This document shows positions 8,784 through 18,684 of a DNA stretch of 64,000 nt, one piece after another. Within the stretch, counting starts at the first letter, position 1, and each line of letters opens with the position of its first letter. Under the pieces are notes generated by a model. That model was not told where the DNA came from. It saw only the letters and a list, made by a program, of their open reading frames with translations, and searched no databases. Location of the stretch: positions 1 through 64,000 of the forward strand of contig JANQLB010000078.1 of NCBI GenBank assembly GCA_028280805.1. Direction: 5' to 3'. The stretch is from Tissierellales bacterium. GTDB taxonomy: Bacteria > Bacillota > Clostridia > Tissierellales > VENL01. Both the position numbers and the translations under genes were made by a program.

Positions 8784-9422
8784 ATGTACTCTATTTGTGC
8801 AGTTATACCAGCATATAACGAAGAAAAAACTATTGGAAGCGTTATTAATGCTGTAGAAAAGGTGGATTTAATTGAAAATATAATAGTAGTAAATGATGGT
8901 TCTAGTGATAATACTTCAGAAATAGCTAACTCATATAGTCGTGTTACTGTTATAGAATTAAAATACAATATGGGAAAATCTGATGCAATAAAAAAAGCAG
9001 TTGAACTATCTAAAGATGATATTATATTACTTTTAGACGCAGACCTTGTCGGTCTTACTTCAACGCATGTTACTAATTTAATTTTACCTATGCTTACTGA
9101 TGATTTAGATATGACTATAGGATTATTTAGTAATGGTAGATTTATCACTGATTTAGGTCAGTTAATAACCCCTTATCTTACTGGACAAAGAGCTGTAAAG
9201 AGAAGCATTATTGAAGATATAAAAGATATAAATATGACCAGATTTGGACTAGAAATTGCTTTGACAGAATATGTGAATTATAATAATTTAAAAACCAAAG
9301 AAGTTGTCCTAGAAAATTTAACTCATGTAATGAAAGAAGAAAAAATGGGAGTTATATGCGGTTTCAAAGAAAGATTAAAAATGTATAGAGATATTGTTAA
9401 ATATAAATTTAGACATTACTAA
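8784..9422 (+). CDS. Family 2 glycosyltransferase
   Basis: GT-A type transferase of 212 aa. The N-terminus shows the GT2 nucleotide-binding pattern (AVIPAYNEEKTIGSVI; VVNDGSSDNT) and an acidic metal motif (LLLDADL). No membrane span is evident, so it is probably cytoplasmic or peripheral. It resembles short bacterial GT2 proteins related to glucosyl-3-phosphoglycerate synthases, but the sugar donor and acceptor cannot be read from the sequence. It follows ispG by 20 nt with a GAGGTG Shine-Dalgarno, so it is likely the last gene of the uppS-ispG operon. Confidence 0.85.
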   Translation: MYSICAVIPAYNEEKTIGSVINAVEKVDLIENIIVVNDGSSDNTSEIANSYSRVTVIELKYNMGKSDAIKKAVELSKDDIILLLDADLVGLTSTHVTNLILPMLTDDLDMTIGLFSNGRFITDLGQLITPYLTGQRAVKRSIIEDIKDINMTRFGLEIALTEYVNYNNLKTKEVVLENLTHVMKEEKMGVICGFKERLKMYRDIVKYKFRHY

Positions 9423-9514
9423 TACTGAACTATAGATAATATAAATCAAGTTCTTAAAGTAAGTTGTAAGCATATTTAAAGTATTATACACAGTATATAA
9501 GGAGGATATTAGTC

Positions 9515-12500
9515 ATGGCTAAAAGCCTAGGTGAATTAGTCAAGCAGGCTAACATAGATATAGCAAATTTAGTATCATATAGTGCTTTAGTAAAAAAAGT
9601 TTTAATAAATACCAAAAATGATAATTTATCAATTGTATTATATTCTAACAAAATAATACCCTATGAAGAATTTGATATACTCAAAAACTCTTTAAAAAAT
9701 AATTTTAAAGAGTTTATTAATATTGAAATAACAGTTAAATATAATTTAGAGCTGCAAAATACAGAAGATTTAATTAAAGCTTATTGGAATAATATTTTAT
9801 ATTTAATAAAAAAAGAGATTCCATCAAGCACAGCTTGGACAAACACTTTAAATTGGAAAATTGAAAGAGACAGCTTAGTTTTGTTAGTAAATGATGATAT
9901 AGCATTACAGTCATGTACAAGAAAGAAACTTAATACGAGTTTAGAAAAGTTATTTAAAGAAGAATTCAATATAAATCTTAATGTTATATTACAGCTTAAC
10001 AAAGCTTCCTTTGAAGATAAGTCTATAGATGAACATTTAAAAAACAAACAAAAAGAAGAACAAGATTTTATAAGCAATATAAGATTTAACAATGATAATA
10101 GCAGTAATATCAGTAAATCAGCCAATAGCAAAAATGGAAGTAAAACTAAAAAAACAATTAATAACACAAACATTTTATTTGGAAAGAAAGTAAGCAGTGA
10201 GGTTATAAATATTTCTGAAATTAATATAAACACTGGCACTACTGCTATAGAAGGAAAAATTTTTGATGTAGAAGTTAAAGAATTAAAATCAAAGAAAAAA
10301 TTGTTTGAATTTAGTATTACTGATTTAAAAAGTTCTATAACTGTTAAAATATTTAGCAATAATAAAAATCAGGATATATTGGAAGAAGGACTTAAAAAAG
10401 ATATTTTTGTTAGAGTTCAGGGAGATGTGGTTTACGATAATTATTCCAAAGAGTTAGTTTTTATGGCTAAAAATATAGTGGTTTTAGACAATCCTCCTGA
10501 ACGACAAGATATTTCCAAAGAGAAAAGGGTAGAGCTTCATTTACATACTCAAATGAGTGATATGGATGGAACTAGCAACATAAGTGATATAGTGAAAGTT
10601 GCTTCAGCTTGGGGACATAAAGCTGTAGCTGTAACTGATCATGGAGTAGTGCAGGCATTTCCTGAAGCCATGGAGGCTGGAAAAAAATTTGGTGTAAAAA
10701 TTCTTTATGGTTTAGAGGGATATGTAGTAAATGATATGGCACAAATTGTTAAAAGACCTAAAGGGCAGTCAATTCATGATGATTTTGTTGTTTTTGACAT
10801 TGAAACAACAGGACTGTCACCTAAAAATGATAGGATAACAGAAATTGGAGCAGTAAAGATAAGTAAAGGAGTAATAGTTGATAGATATAGTCAGTTAATA
10901 AATCCGGGTGTAAAAATCCCTAAGAAAATAATAGAATTAACGGGAATTACTGATGATATGGTTAAAGACAAACCTTCAATTGAAGAGGTTTTACCTAATT
11001 TCAGTGAGTTTTTTGGGAATAGTATTTTAGTTGCTCATAATGCTTCATTTGATATGGGTTTTATAGTTGAAAAATTTTCAAAGATAGGAATAGACATAAA
11101 CAATACAGTTTTAGATACTCTTGAGCTTTCAAGAGAATTGTTTCCAAATTTAAAAAGTCACAGGCTAAATAAGGTAGCAAAGCATCTGAATGTTAAGCTT
11201 GAAAATCATCATAGGGCTGTTGATGACTCAGAAGCTACAGCTAATATATTATTAAAATGTATTCCTTTATTAAAGGATAAAGGCGTAAAGCTAATTGGAG
11301 AAATCAATACAACATTTAAAGACAGCATTAATTATAAATCAGGAAAGACTAACCACATTATAATCTTTGCTAAGAATTACACAGGATTAAAAAATCTTTA
11401 TAAAATAGTATCACAATCCCATATTAAATATTTCTATAGAAAGCCTAGAATTCCAAAATCAATCATAAGCAAACATAGAGAAGGATTGTTAATCGGTACA
11501 GCATGTGAAGCAGGAGAACTTTATAATGCTATACTAAATAATAAATCTCCTAATGATATAAAAAATATTGTTAATTTTTATGATTATTTAGAAATCCAGC
11601 CTATTGATAATAATAGATTTTTAATAGAAAATGCAAGAGTTAGAAATGAAGAAGAGCTTAGAAATATTAATAAAAAGATTGTTGAACTTGGAGATAAATT
11701 TAATAAACCTGTAGTTGCAACCGGAGATGTACATTTTTTAGAACCTCAAGATGAGGTATATAGAAGAATTCTGATGACTGGTAAAGGTTTTGCTGATGCT
11801 GATAATCAAGCTCCATTGTATTTAAAGACTACTGGTGAAATGATAAAAGAATTTAGTTATCTAGGAGAGGAAAAAGCTAAAGATGTTGTTATCACAAACA
11901 CAAATCTTATTGCTGACATGATTGATGATATACTTCCTATCCCAGACGGCACATATCCTCCAGTTATCGAAGGAGCTGAAGAAGAACTTAGAGAAATGTC
12001 ATATAAAAAAGCTACGAGTATTTATGGCAACCCACTTCCTGAAATAGTAAAAAAAAGACTAGATAGAGAACTTGATTCAATTATAGGAAATGGATATGCA
12101 GTTATGTATATTATTGCTCAAAAACTTGTAAAGAAATCACTAGAAGACGGATACCTTGTTGGATCAAGGGGTTCAGTAGGTTCTTCTTTTGCTGCTGCAA
12201 TGAGTGATATAACAGAAGTTAATCCGCTTCCTCCTCACTATATTTGTCCAAAGTGTAAAAATAGTGAGTTTATAACAGATGGTTCAATTAGTTCTGGAGT
12301 TGCAATGGATGATAAAAAATGTCCAAAATGTGGAACTGATTATATGAAAGACGGGTTTGATATACCTTTTGAAACATTCTTAGGATTTGACGGAGATAAA
12401 GAGCCTGATATTGATTTGAATTTTGCAGGCGAATATCAATCAGTAGCACATAAATATACAGAAGAACTTTTTGGAGAAGGATATGTTTTTCGTGCAGGTA

Positions 12501-13831
12501 CTATTGGAACTATTGCAGATAAAACTGCATATGGTTTTGTAAAAAAATATTTTGATGAAAAAGAAATGGTTTTAAATAGAGCTGAAGCTAATAGACTTAT
12601 AAAAGGCTGTACTGGTGTAAAGAGAACGTCAGGACAGCATCCCGGCGGAGTAATGGTAGTACCTCAAAATAAGGAGATTTATGACTTTACTCCTATACAA
12701 TATCCTGCTAATGATTCAAAATCCGGGGTTATAACAACACACTTTGATTACAATTCTATTAGTGGTAGAATTCTAAAATTAGATATATTAGGTCACGATA
12801 CTCCTACAATTATAAAAATGCTTGAAGATCTTACTGGAGAAGATGCTCAAAAAATTCCTTTTGATGAGAAAAAGACCATGAAGCTATTTACAAGTACAGA
12901 GCCATTGGGTATAACGAGTGAAGATATAAACAATAAAACCGGAACATTTGGTATACCGGAGTTTGGAACAAAATTTGTTATACAAATGCTCCTTGATACT
13001 ATGCCTACAACTTTTGCTGAATTAGTAAGAATAAGCGGTCTTTCACATGGGACTGATGTTTGGCTTAATAATGCTCAACAGCTAGTAAGAAATGGAATTA
13101 CTGATTTAACTCAAGTAATTTCAACCAGAGATGATATTATGACCTACTTGATTTACAAAGGACTAGATAAGAAAAAATCATTTGTAATTATGGAAAAGAT
13201 AAAAAAATGTAAAGGTTTAACAGATGAAGAAGAAGATTATATGAAGAAATTTAATGTTCCTGAGTGGTATATTGAATCATGTAAAAAGATTAAATACATG
13301 TTTCCTAAAGCACATGCTGTTGCTTATGTAATGATGTCATTTAGAATTGCTTATTTTAAGATTTACTATCCTGAAGCATTCTATGCAACATACTTCACAA
13401 TGAAGGCAGAAGACTTTGATGCTCAGTTAATTGTTCAAGGCAGAGATATAGTTAATAGTAAAATTAAAGAACTAGAAGATATAGGTAATAACAAAACTGC
13501 CAAAGAAAAAAATCTACTCACAGTTCTAGAGGTAGCATTAGAAATGTACTCAAGAGGATACAAATTTAATAATGTTGATTTGTATAATTCTGATAGTGAT
13601 AGGTTTATAATACAAGATAGTGGGATTTTACCTCCCTTAAAATCACTACAAGGAGTAGGTGTGAACGCTGCACAAAGTATAGCTTTAGAAAGAAAAAAAA
13701 GTAAGTTTCTATCTATTGAAGATATTCGCGATAGATGTAAAGTTACAAAAACTGTCATTGAGGCTTTAAAGGATCATGGATGTCTTGAAGGGATGTATGA
13801 AAGTAATCAGCTAAGTTTATTTAATATTTGA
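9515..13831 (+). CDS. polC: DNA polymerase III alpha subunit, PolC type
   Basis: Main replicative polymerase of low-GC Gram-positives, with built-in 3'-5' exonuclease. Order: N-terminal and OB regions, PHP domain split around residue 340 (HLHTQMSDMDG), DEDD exonuclease near 425 (VVFDIETTGL), the rest of PHP, a four-Cys zinc motif near 911 (CPKC...CPKCG), the palm with DIDLNFAGEYQ near 967, the GQHPGGVMVVP segment near 1045, and a C-terminal HhH region. The 1438-aa length is typical. The last codons carry the -35 of the next operon's promoter. Confidence 0.98.
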   Translation: MAKSLGELVKQANIDIANLVSYSALVKKVLINTKNDNLSIVLYSNKIIPYEEFDILKNSLKNNFKEFINIEITVKYNLELQNTEDLIKAYWNNILYLIKKEIPSSTAWTNTLNWKIERDSLVLLVNDDIALQSCTRKKLNTSLEKLFKEEFNINLNVILQLNKASFEDKSIDEHLKNKQKEEQDFISNIRFNNDNSSNISKSANSKNGSKTKKTINNTNILFGKKVSSEVINISEININTGTTAIEGKIFDVEVKELKSKKKLFEFSITDLKSSITVKIFSNNKNQDILEEGLKKDIFVRVQGDVVYDNYSKELVFMAKNIVVLDNPPERQDISKEKRVELHLHTQMSDMDGTSNISDIVKVASAWGHKAVAVTDHGVVQAFPEAMEAGKKFGVKILYGLEGYVVNDMAQIVKRPKGQSIHDDFVVFDIETTGLSPKNDRITEIGAVKISKGVIVDRYSQLINPGVKIPKKIIELTGITDDMVKDKPSIEEVLPNFSEFFGNSILVAHNASFDMGFIVEKFSKIGIDINNTVLDTLELSRELFPNLKSHRLNKVAKHLNVKLENHHRAVDDSEATANILLKCIPLLKDKGVKLIGEINTTFKDSINYKSGKTNHIIIFAKNYTGLKNLYKIVSQSHIKYFYRKPRIPKSIISKHREGLLIGTACEAGELYNAILNNKSPNDIKNIVNFYDYLEIQPIDNNRFLIENARVRNEEELRNINKKIVELGDKFNKPVVATGDVHFLEPQDEVYRRILMTGKGFADADNQAPLYLKTTGEMIKEFSYLGEEKAKDVVITNTNLIADMIDDILPIPDGTYPPVIEGAEEELREMSYKKATSIYGNPLPEIVKKRLDRELDSIIGNGYAVMYIIAQKLVKKSLEDGYLVGSRGSVGSSFAAAMSDITEVNPLPPHYICPKCKNSEFITDGSISSGVAMDDKKCPKCGTDYMKDGFDIPFETFLGFDGDKEPDIDLNFAGEYQSVAHKYTEELFGEGYVFRAGTIGTIADKTAYGFVKKYFDEKEMVLNRAEANRLIKGCTGVKRTSGQHPGGVMVVPQNKEIYDFTPIQYPANDSKSGVITTHFDYNSISGRILKLDILGHDTPTIIKMLEDLTGEDAQKIPFDEKKTMKLFTSTEPLGITSEDINNKTGTFGIPEFGTKFVIQMLLDTMPTTFAELVRISGLSHGTDVWLNNAQQLVRNGITDLTQVISTRDDIMTYLIYKGLDKKKSFVIMEKIKKCKGLTDEEEDYMKKFNVPEWYIESCKKIKYMFPKAHAVAYVMMSFRIAYFKIYYPEAFYATYFTMKAEDFDAQLIVQGRDIVNSKIKELEDIGNNKTAKEKNLLTVLEVALEMYSRGYKFNNVDLYNSDSDRFIIQDSGILPPLKSLQGVGVNAAQSIALERKKSKFLSIEDIRDRCKVTKTVIEALKDHGCLEGMYESNQLSLFNI

Positions 13832-13856
13832 TTTTTTTCCTTAAATGTGGTATGCT
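13828..13856 (+). promoter_or_regulatory. Promoter of the rimP-nusA-infB operon, overlapping the polC stop
   Basis: TTGATT (13828-13833), a 17-nt spacer and TATGCT (13851-13856), with a TGG extended -10. The polC stop TGA (13829-13831) is inside the -35 hexamer. Confidence 0.7.
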
Positions 13857-13887
13857 AAAATCAAGTAAATAATTAGCAATTCATCAG

Positions 13888-13917
13888 AGAGTGGGGAAGA
13901 CCCACTCTTTACTTTAT
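13888..13917 (+). terminator. Leader hairpin upstream of rimP (attenuator-like)
   Basis: AGAGTGGG (13888-13895) pairs with CCCACTCT (13901-13908), loop GAAGA, followed by a T-rich stretch. It lies between the promoter at 13828 and rimP, so it may attenuate the nusA operon rather than end polC transcription. NusA-dependent feedback is an inference. Confidence 0.6.
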
Positions 13918-13989
13918 TAACCAAACAATGCAGAATAAATATTATAGTATAGAAAAAAATATTAATATAAATACACGGAGGTGATTAAT

Positions 13990-14454
13990 GTGAAAAAAAC
14001 CAAGATAGAAGAACTAATGAAAAAAATATCAATACCTATACTTGATGAATTAAATTTTAATTTTGTAGACACAGAATTCGTTAAAGAAGGTCCTAATAGA
14101 TTTTTAAGGTTATACATAGATAAACCAGAAGGCATAACTCTAGATGATTGTCAGAAAGTTAGTGAAAAACTAAGTATTATACTTGATGAGGTTGACCCAA
14201 TAGAAGAAAATTATTTTCTAGAGGTTTCTTCTCCCGGAATAGATAGACCGCTTAAGACAGACGATGACTTTAAAAGAGCTTTAAACGAAGATGTTGAAAT
14301 TAATCTTTACAAAGCTGTAGATGGTATCAAAAGATATGAAGGAAAGCTTATGGATTATGATGATGAATCATTTACAATTGAGGTTGACAAAATAGGTGAG
14401 ATTAAATTAGATAAAAATGTAGTTTCTAAAATTAATTTAGCAGTTAAATTTTAA
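13990..14454 (+). CDS. rimP: Ribosome maturation factor RimP
   Basis: Needed for 30S subunit maturation. It is a 154-aa two-domain protein with an N-terminal alpha/beta domain (FVDTEFVKEGPNRFLRLYID) and a C-terminal Sm-like domain; LEVSSPGIDRPL is the family signature. GTG 13990 is preferred because GGAGGTG ends just upstream; GTG 13981 lies inside that Shine-Dalgarno. It is the first gene of the nusA-infB operon. Confidence 0.95.
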   Translation: MKKTKIEELMKKISIPILDELNFNFVDTEFVKEGPNRFLRLYIDKPEGITLDDCQKVSEKLSIILDEVDPIEENYFLEVSSPGIDRPLKTDDDFKRALNEDVEINLYKAVDGIKRYEGKLMDYDDESFTIEVDKIGEIKLDKNVVSKINLAVKF

Positions 14455-14471
14455 TAGGGAGGTTAATGTGA

Positions 14472-15608
14472 ATGAAAGTGGAGTTTATAGAAGCTCTTGA
14501 AGAAATAGAGAAGTCAAAGGGTATATCAAAGGAAATACTTATAGATGCCATAGAAGCAGCTTTAATATCTGGTTATAAAAAGAATTTTGGATCTTCACAG
14601 AATGTTGAAGTTAAAATTGACGAGGAAACTGGAGAAGTAAATGTATATGGAAAAAAACAAGTAGTAGAAGAAGTTGAGAATGATGTTTTACAAATAAGTT
14701 TACATGAAGCAAGACAATACAAAAAAAGCTACGAAGCAGGAGATTATGTTTTAATTGAGGTTACACCCAAGAACTTTGGGAGGATAGCAGCACAAACTGC
14801 TAAACAGGTAGTTATGCAAAAGATTAAAGAAGCAGAAAGAGAAATAGTCTTTAATGAATTTTCTAATAGAGAAAGTGAAATAGTTACTGCAAGAATTCAA
14901 AGAGTAACTAAAAATAATGTCTTGGTGAATTTAGGAAAATGTGAAGGAGTTTTACCTCCTACTGAGCAGATTACCAGTGAAAATTATCAACAAGGTAATA
15001 GGATAAAGGCTTATATTTTAGAGGTCAAGAAAACAACTAAAGGACCACAAATAACTCTTTCCAGAACTCATCCGGGTCTTGTAAAGAGATTATTTGAATT
15101 AGAAGTTCCGGAAATTCATCAAGGTATAGTAGGTATTTTTAACATTTCCAGAGAAGCAGGGTCAAGGACTAAGATAGCTGTTTATTCAAACGATGAGAAC
15201 GTTGATGCTGTAGGCGCATGTGTAGGATATAAAGGAGCAAGAGTAAGAGCTATAGTTGATGAACTAAACAATGAGAAAATTGACATTGTTACATGGGATA
15301 AAAATCCAGAGGTATTTATAGCAAATAGTCTTAGTCCTGCTAAGGTTTTAAAGGTCAAAGTGAAAGAGAACCAAAAATCAGCATTAGTTATAGTTCCAGA
15401 TTATCAATTATCTCTTGCAATTGGAAAAGAAGGTCAAAATGCCCGTTTAGCTGCAAAGCTTACTAACTGGAAGATAGATATAAAGAGTGAAAGTCAGGCT
15501 CAAGAAGAACTAGATGATTTTGATAATACTGTGGAAATTGTTAATGAAAATCTAGAGTTTGTTGAGAAAGAAGGAATTAATGATGAGAAAGAAGAAAATA
15601 CCTATTAG
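14472..15608 (+). CDS. nusA: Transcription termination/antitermination factor NusA
   Basis: Binds RNA polymerase and nascent RNA to control pausing and termination. Order: N-terminal RNAP-binding domain (FIEALEEIEKSKGISKE), S1 domain (VTARIQRVTKNNVLVNLG), then two KH domains (VGACVGYKGARVRAI and LAIGKEGQNARLAAKLT). At 378 aa it lacks the C-terminal acidic repeats of the enterobacterial protein, as is normal for Firmicutes. The 3' end carries an AAGGA that serves as the Shine-Dalgarno for rnpM. Confidence 0.98.
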   Translation: MKVEFIEALEEIEKSKGISKEILIDAIEAALISGYKKNFGSSQNVEVKIDEETGEVNVYGKKQVVEEVENDVLQISLHEARQYKKSYEAGDYVLIEVTPKNFGRIAAQTAKQVVMQKIKEAEREIVFNEFSNRESEIVTARIQRVTKNNVLVNLGKCEGVLPPTEQITSENYQQGNRIKAYILEVKKTTKGPQITLSRTHPGLVKRLFELEVPEIHQGIVGIFNISREAGSRTKIAVYSNDENVDAVGACVGYKGARVRAIVDELNNEKIDIVTWDKNPEVFIANSLSPAKVLKVKVKENQKSALVIVPDYQLSLAIGKEGQNARLAAKLTNWKIDIKSESQAQEELDDFDNTVEIVNENLEFVEKEGINDEKEENTY

Positions 15609-15852
15609 AAAATGTGTTGGTTGTGGTCAGAGTAAAGCTAAAAAAGAACTAATTAGAGTTGTTAAGAACCAGCAGGAACAAATATTTTTAGATATAACTG
15701 GAAAAGCAAACGGACGTGGAGTATATATATGTAATAACGTTGATTGTTTAAATAAAGCAAAAAAGTCCAAGGCGATTAATAGGTCTTTTAAGTGTGATGT
15801 TCCCAATGAGGTTTTTGACAAGTTAGAGATGGAGATTGAGGATAATGGATAA
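15583..15852 (+). CDS. rnpM: RNase P modulator RnpM (YlxR family)
   Basis: Small basic RNA-binding protein of 89 aa, formerly YlxR, shown in Bacillus to modulate RNase P. The start (MRKKKIPIRKCVGCGQ) and the later GRGVYICNNVDC provide the conserved Cys pairs and glycine-rich loop. ATG 15583 gives the best spacing from AAGGA at 15571. The preceding ATG 15580 and TTG 15559 are in frame but would deepen the overlap with nusA, which already covers 26 nt. Confidence 0.93.
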   Translation: MRKKKIPIRKCVGCGQSKAKKELIRVVKNQQEQIFLDITGKANGRGVYICNNVDCLNKAKKSKAINRSFKCDVPNEVFDKLEMEIEDNG

Positions 15853-16141
15853 GTTCTACTCAATGCTAGGTTTAGGTAAAAAAGCCGGATATATTTCATC
15901 AGGAGAAACTGCATGTATTCAAGATGTTAAGAAAAAAAAGACAAGTTTATTAATACTAGCAGAAGATTCATCTGAGAACACTAAAGATACTTTTTTAAAA
16001 CTTTGCCGAAGAAATGACATAAGATATATTATTATCGGTGAAAAAGAAAAATTAGGTCATGCAATTGGCAAGAACTTAACCGCAATAATTTCCATTAGAG
16101 ATTTGAATTTTTCTAATGCAATTTTAAAAATTATGAAATAG
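15845..16141 (+). CDS. ylxQ: L7Ae-family ribosomal-type protein YlxQ
   Basis: A 98-aa L7Ae/L30e-fold protein that probably binds kink-turn RNA. The family start [20 protein letters not shown] is clear, with a [11 protein letters not shown] segment in the middle. ATG 15845 overlaps the end of rnpM by 8 nt, so translation is coupled. The nusA-ylxR-ylxQ-infB order is the same as in Bacillus. The exact role is not established; one copy of YlxQ commonly sits in this operon. Confidence 0.9.
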   Translation: MDKFYSMLGLGKKAGYISSGETACIQDVKKKKTSLLILAEDSSENTKDTFLKLCRRNDIRYIIIGEKEKLGHAIGKNLTAIISIRDLNFSNAILKIMK

Positions 16142-16173
16142 TTATTGTTTTAAATCTGTTGGGGGTGAATAGT

Positions 16174-18297
16174 TTGACAAAGATTAGAGTATATCAATTA
16201 GCTAAAGAACTAAATATTTCTAGTAAAGAGCTAATTAATCAATTACATCAATTAGAAATTAATGTAAACAGTCATATGAGTACAGTTGAAGATGAAGAAG
16301 TTACTGTAATAAAAGATCTTTTATCTGTAGATAATAAACAAGAAATAAATGATAATAGTTCAAAAAAAGATAACGAAAATAAAAACAATGAAAGCAAACA
16401 ACATAGCAACAAAGATCCAAAGGAAAAAGAAAAGAAAAGCAATAAAAACAAAAAAAGAAATAATTCTAGCAAAATAGGTGAAAAAAATATGACAAAAACT
16501 AACGATAAACAAAATAAAGATGAGAGTTCAGAAAGTAAGAATGAAAATGTTAAACAAATAGAAATAGGGCAGAAAGTTGTTGTTAATGATCTTGCTGAAA
16601 AGATAAAAGTTAATGCTAACCAATTAATTGGAAAACTAATTGGTTTAGGAGTTATGGCTAGTATAAACCAAGAGATAGATTTTGACACTGCTAGTATTAT
16701 AGCTGAGGAATTTGGATTTAAGGTAAAACAAATTCAGGAAGAAGAAGATAAAGATGATTTTAATCTTGATTTTGAAGATGCTCAAAGAGATTTAGTATTT
16801 AGACCACCGGTTGTTACTGTTATGGGTCATGTTGATCATGGTAAAACTTCTTTATTAGATTCTATAAGAGAAACAGAAGTAACCACAAGTGAGGCTGGAG
16901 GAATTACACAGCATATAGGAGCTTCAACAGTTAATATAAATAATAAGAAAATAGTTTTCTTGGATACACCAGGTCACGAAGCATTTACTTCTATGAGAGC
17001 TAGAGGTGCTGAAGTTACTGATATTGCCATTCTTGTTGTCGCAGCAGATGATGGGGTTATGCCCCAAACTATTGAGGCTATAAACCATGCTAAAGCTGCT
17101 GACGTTCCCATAATTGTAGCAATTAATAAAATTGATAAACCTGACGCTAATCCTGATAGAGTTCTTCAAGGATTAACCGAGCATGGCTTAATACCAGAAG
17201 AATGGGGTGGAAGCACTATATGTGTTCCTGTTTCAGCTATTACTAAAGCCGGGATAGATGAACTGTTGGAAATGATTTTATTAGTAGCTGAAATGGAAGA
17301 ACTAAAAGCAAATCCAAATAGGAAAACAAAGGGAGTAATAATTGAAGCAAAATTAGATAAAGGCAGAGGTTCTGTAGCTACAGTTCTTGTTCAAAAAGGA
17401 ACACTTAATGTAGGAGATGCTGTTATTGCAGGCACTGCTTATGGAAAAATACGTGCCATGTTTGATGATAAAGGAAAGAAAGTAAGAAAGGCATTACCTT
17501 CTACTCCCGTTGAAATATTAGGTCTTTCTACAGTTCCTGATGCTGGAGAAATCCTCTATTCAGTAGAAAGTGATAAAAGAGCCAGGGAAATTGCTGAAGA
17601 TAGAAAAGAGAAGTTTAGAGATAAACAAATCAAGAGTAACCAAAAAGTTTCACTTGAAGATTTATTTGATAAAATTAGTCAGGGTGAAGTAAAAGATTTA
17701 AATATAATTATTAAAGCTGATGTAAGCGGTTCAATTGAAGCTGTTAAACAATCATTAGAAAAATTAAGCAATGAAGAAGTGAGAGTAAAACCTATCCACG
17801 GAGGAGTAGGTGCCATTACAGATACAGATATTATGCTGGCATCTGCATCTAATGCTATAATAATTGGATTTAATGTAAGACCCACATCCTCAGCTATGGT
17901 ATCTGCACAAACAGAAAAAGTTGATGTAAGAACATACAGGATTATTTACAAGGCAATAGAAGACATTGAAGCAGCTATAAAAGGTATGTTAGCTCCTGAA
18001 TTTAAAGAAGTAATTTTAGGAAGAGCTGAGGTTAGAGAAACGTTTAAAATACCTAATGTAGGTATAATAGCAGGTGTCTATATTAAAGAAGGTAAAGTAA
18101 CCAAAAAATGCAGTGTCAGACTGTTAAGAGATAACATTGTTGTACACGAAGGTCAAATATCATCTTTAAAGAGATTTAAGGATGATGTAAAAGAAATAAA
18201 TACAGGTTTTGAGGGTGGTATTGGAATTGAGAATTATAACGATGTTAAGACAGGGGATGTAATGGAAGTTTACATTATAGAAGAAGTAGAGAGGTAG
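16174..18297 (+). CDS. infB: Translation initiation factor IF-2
   Basis: GTPase that places initiator tRNA on the 30S subunit and promotes subunit joining. The N-terminal domain ([19 protein letters not shown]) is followed by a low-complexity Lys/Asn/Glu linker at about residues 60-130, an IF2_N repeat, then the G domain (G1 GHVDHGKT, G3 DTPGHEAF, G4 NKID) and C-terminal barrels. TTG 16174 is chosen since GGGGGTG lies just upstream and the family starts with MTKIRVY. It gives 707 aa. Confidence 0.97.
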   Translation: MTKIRVYQLAKELNISSKELINQLHQLEINVNSHMSTVEDEEVTVIKDLLSVDNKQEINDNSSKKDNENKNNESKQHSNKDPKEKEKKSNKNKKRNNSSKIGEKNMTKTNDKQNKDESSESKNENVKQIEIGQKVVVNDLAEKIKVNANQLIGKLIGLGVMASINQEIDFDTASIIAEEFGFKVKQIQEEEDKDDFNLDFEDAQRDLVFRPPVVTVMGHVDHGKTSLLDSIRETEVTTSEAGGITQHIGASTVNINNKKIVFLDTPGHEAFTSMRARGAEVTDIAILVVAADDGVMPQTIEAINHAKAADVPIIVAINKIDKPDANPDRVLQGLTEHGLIPEEWGGSTICVPVSAITKAGIDELLEMILLVAEMEELKANPNRKTKGVIIEAKLDKGRGSVATVLVQKGTLNVGDAVIAGTAYGKIRAMFDDKGKKVRKALPSTPVEILGLSTVPDAGEILYSVESDKRAREIAEDRKEKFRDKQIKSNQKVSLEDLFDKISQGEVKDLNIIIKADVSGSIEAVKQSLEKLSNEEVRVKPIHGGVGAITDTDIMLASASNAIIIGFNVRPTSSAMVSAQTEKVDVRTYRIIYKAIEDIEAAIKGMLAPEFKEVILGRAEVRETFKIPNVGIIAGVYIKEGKVTKKCSVRLLRDNIVVHEGQISSLKRFKDDVKEINTGFEGGIGIENYNDVKTGDVMEVYIIEEVER

Positions 18298-18327
18298 ATT
18301 TAACTATCTAAGTGAGGTGTACTTTTT

Positions 18328-18684
18328 ATGAGTTACAAGAGAGTAATGAGAATTTCGCAAGAAGTAAAGAAGATAGTCAGTGAAACTATAAGAACCAATC
18401 TAAAAGATCCTAGAATTTCTAAAATGACCAGTGTTACTAAAGTTGAAGTAACAAATGATTTAAGATATGCTAAAATCTATTTTGCTGTTTTGGGTGATGA
18501 TGATGAAAAACAAGATACGTTAAAAGGTTTAGAGAGCAGTAAGGGATTTATTAGAAAAGAAATTGGCCAGGAGCTTAATCTAAGATACACTCCTGAACCT
18601 GTCTTTTTACTTGATAGATCTATAGAACATGGTATGTATATCTCTAAACTTATTGATAAAGTAAAGAAAGATGATGAAAGATAA
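18328..18684 (+). CDS. rbfA: Ribosome-binding factor A
   Basis: Assists late 30S maturation at the 16S 5' end. The 118-aa KH-like protein shows the family start (YKRVMRISQEVKKIVSETI), LKDPRISKMTSVTKVEVTND, and the C-terminal SKLIDKVKKDDE. The ATG follows GTGAGGTG. Its 3' end overlaps the nrnA frame by 14 nt. Confidence 0.96.
   Translation: MSYKRVMRISQEVKKIVSETIRTNLKDPRISKMTSVTKVEVTNDLRYAKIYFAVLGDDDEKQDTLKGLESSKGFIRKEIGQELNLRYTPEPVFLLDRSIEHGMYISKLIDKVKKDDER

Noticed and set aside
9781-10359. Long, hydrophobic antisense frame inside polC
   Set aside because: It mirrors the AT-rich codons of polC, has no Shine-Dalgarno or known family, and lies over a clear gene.
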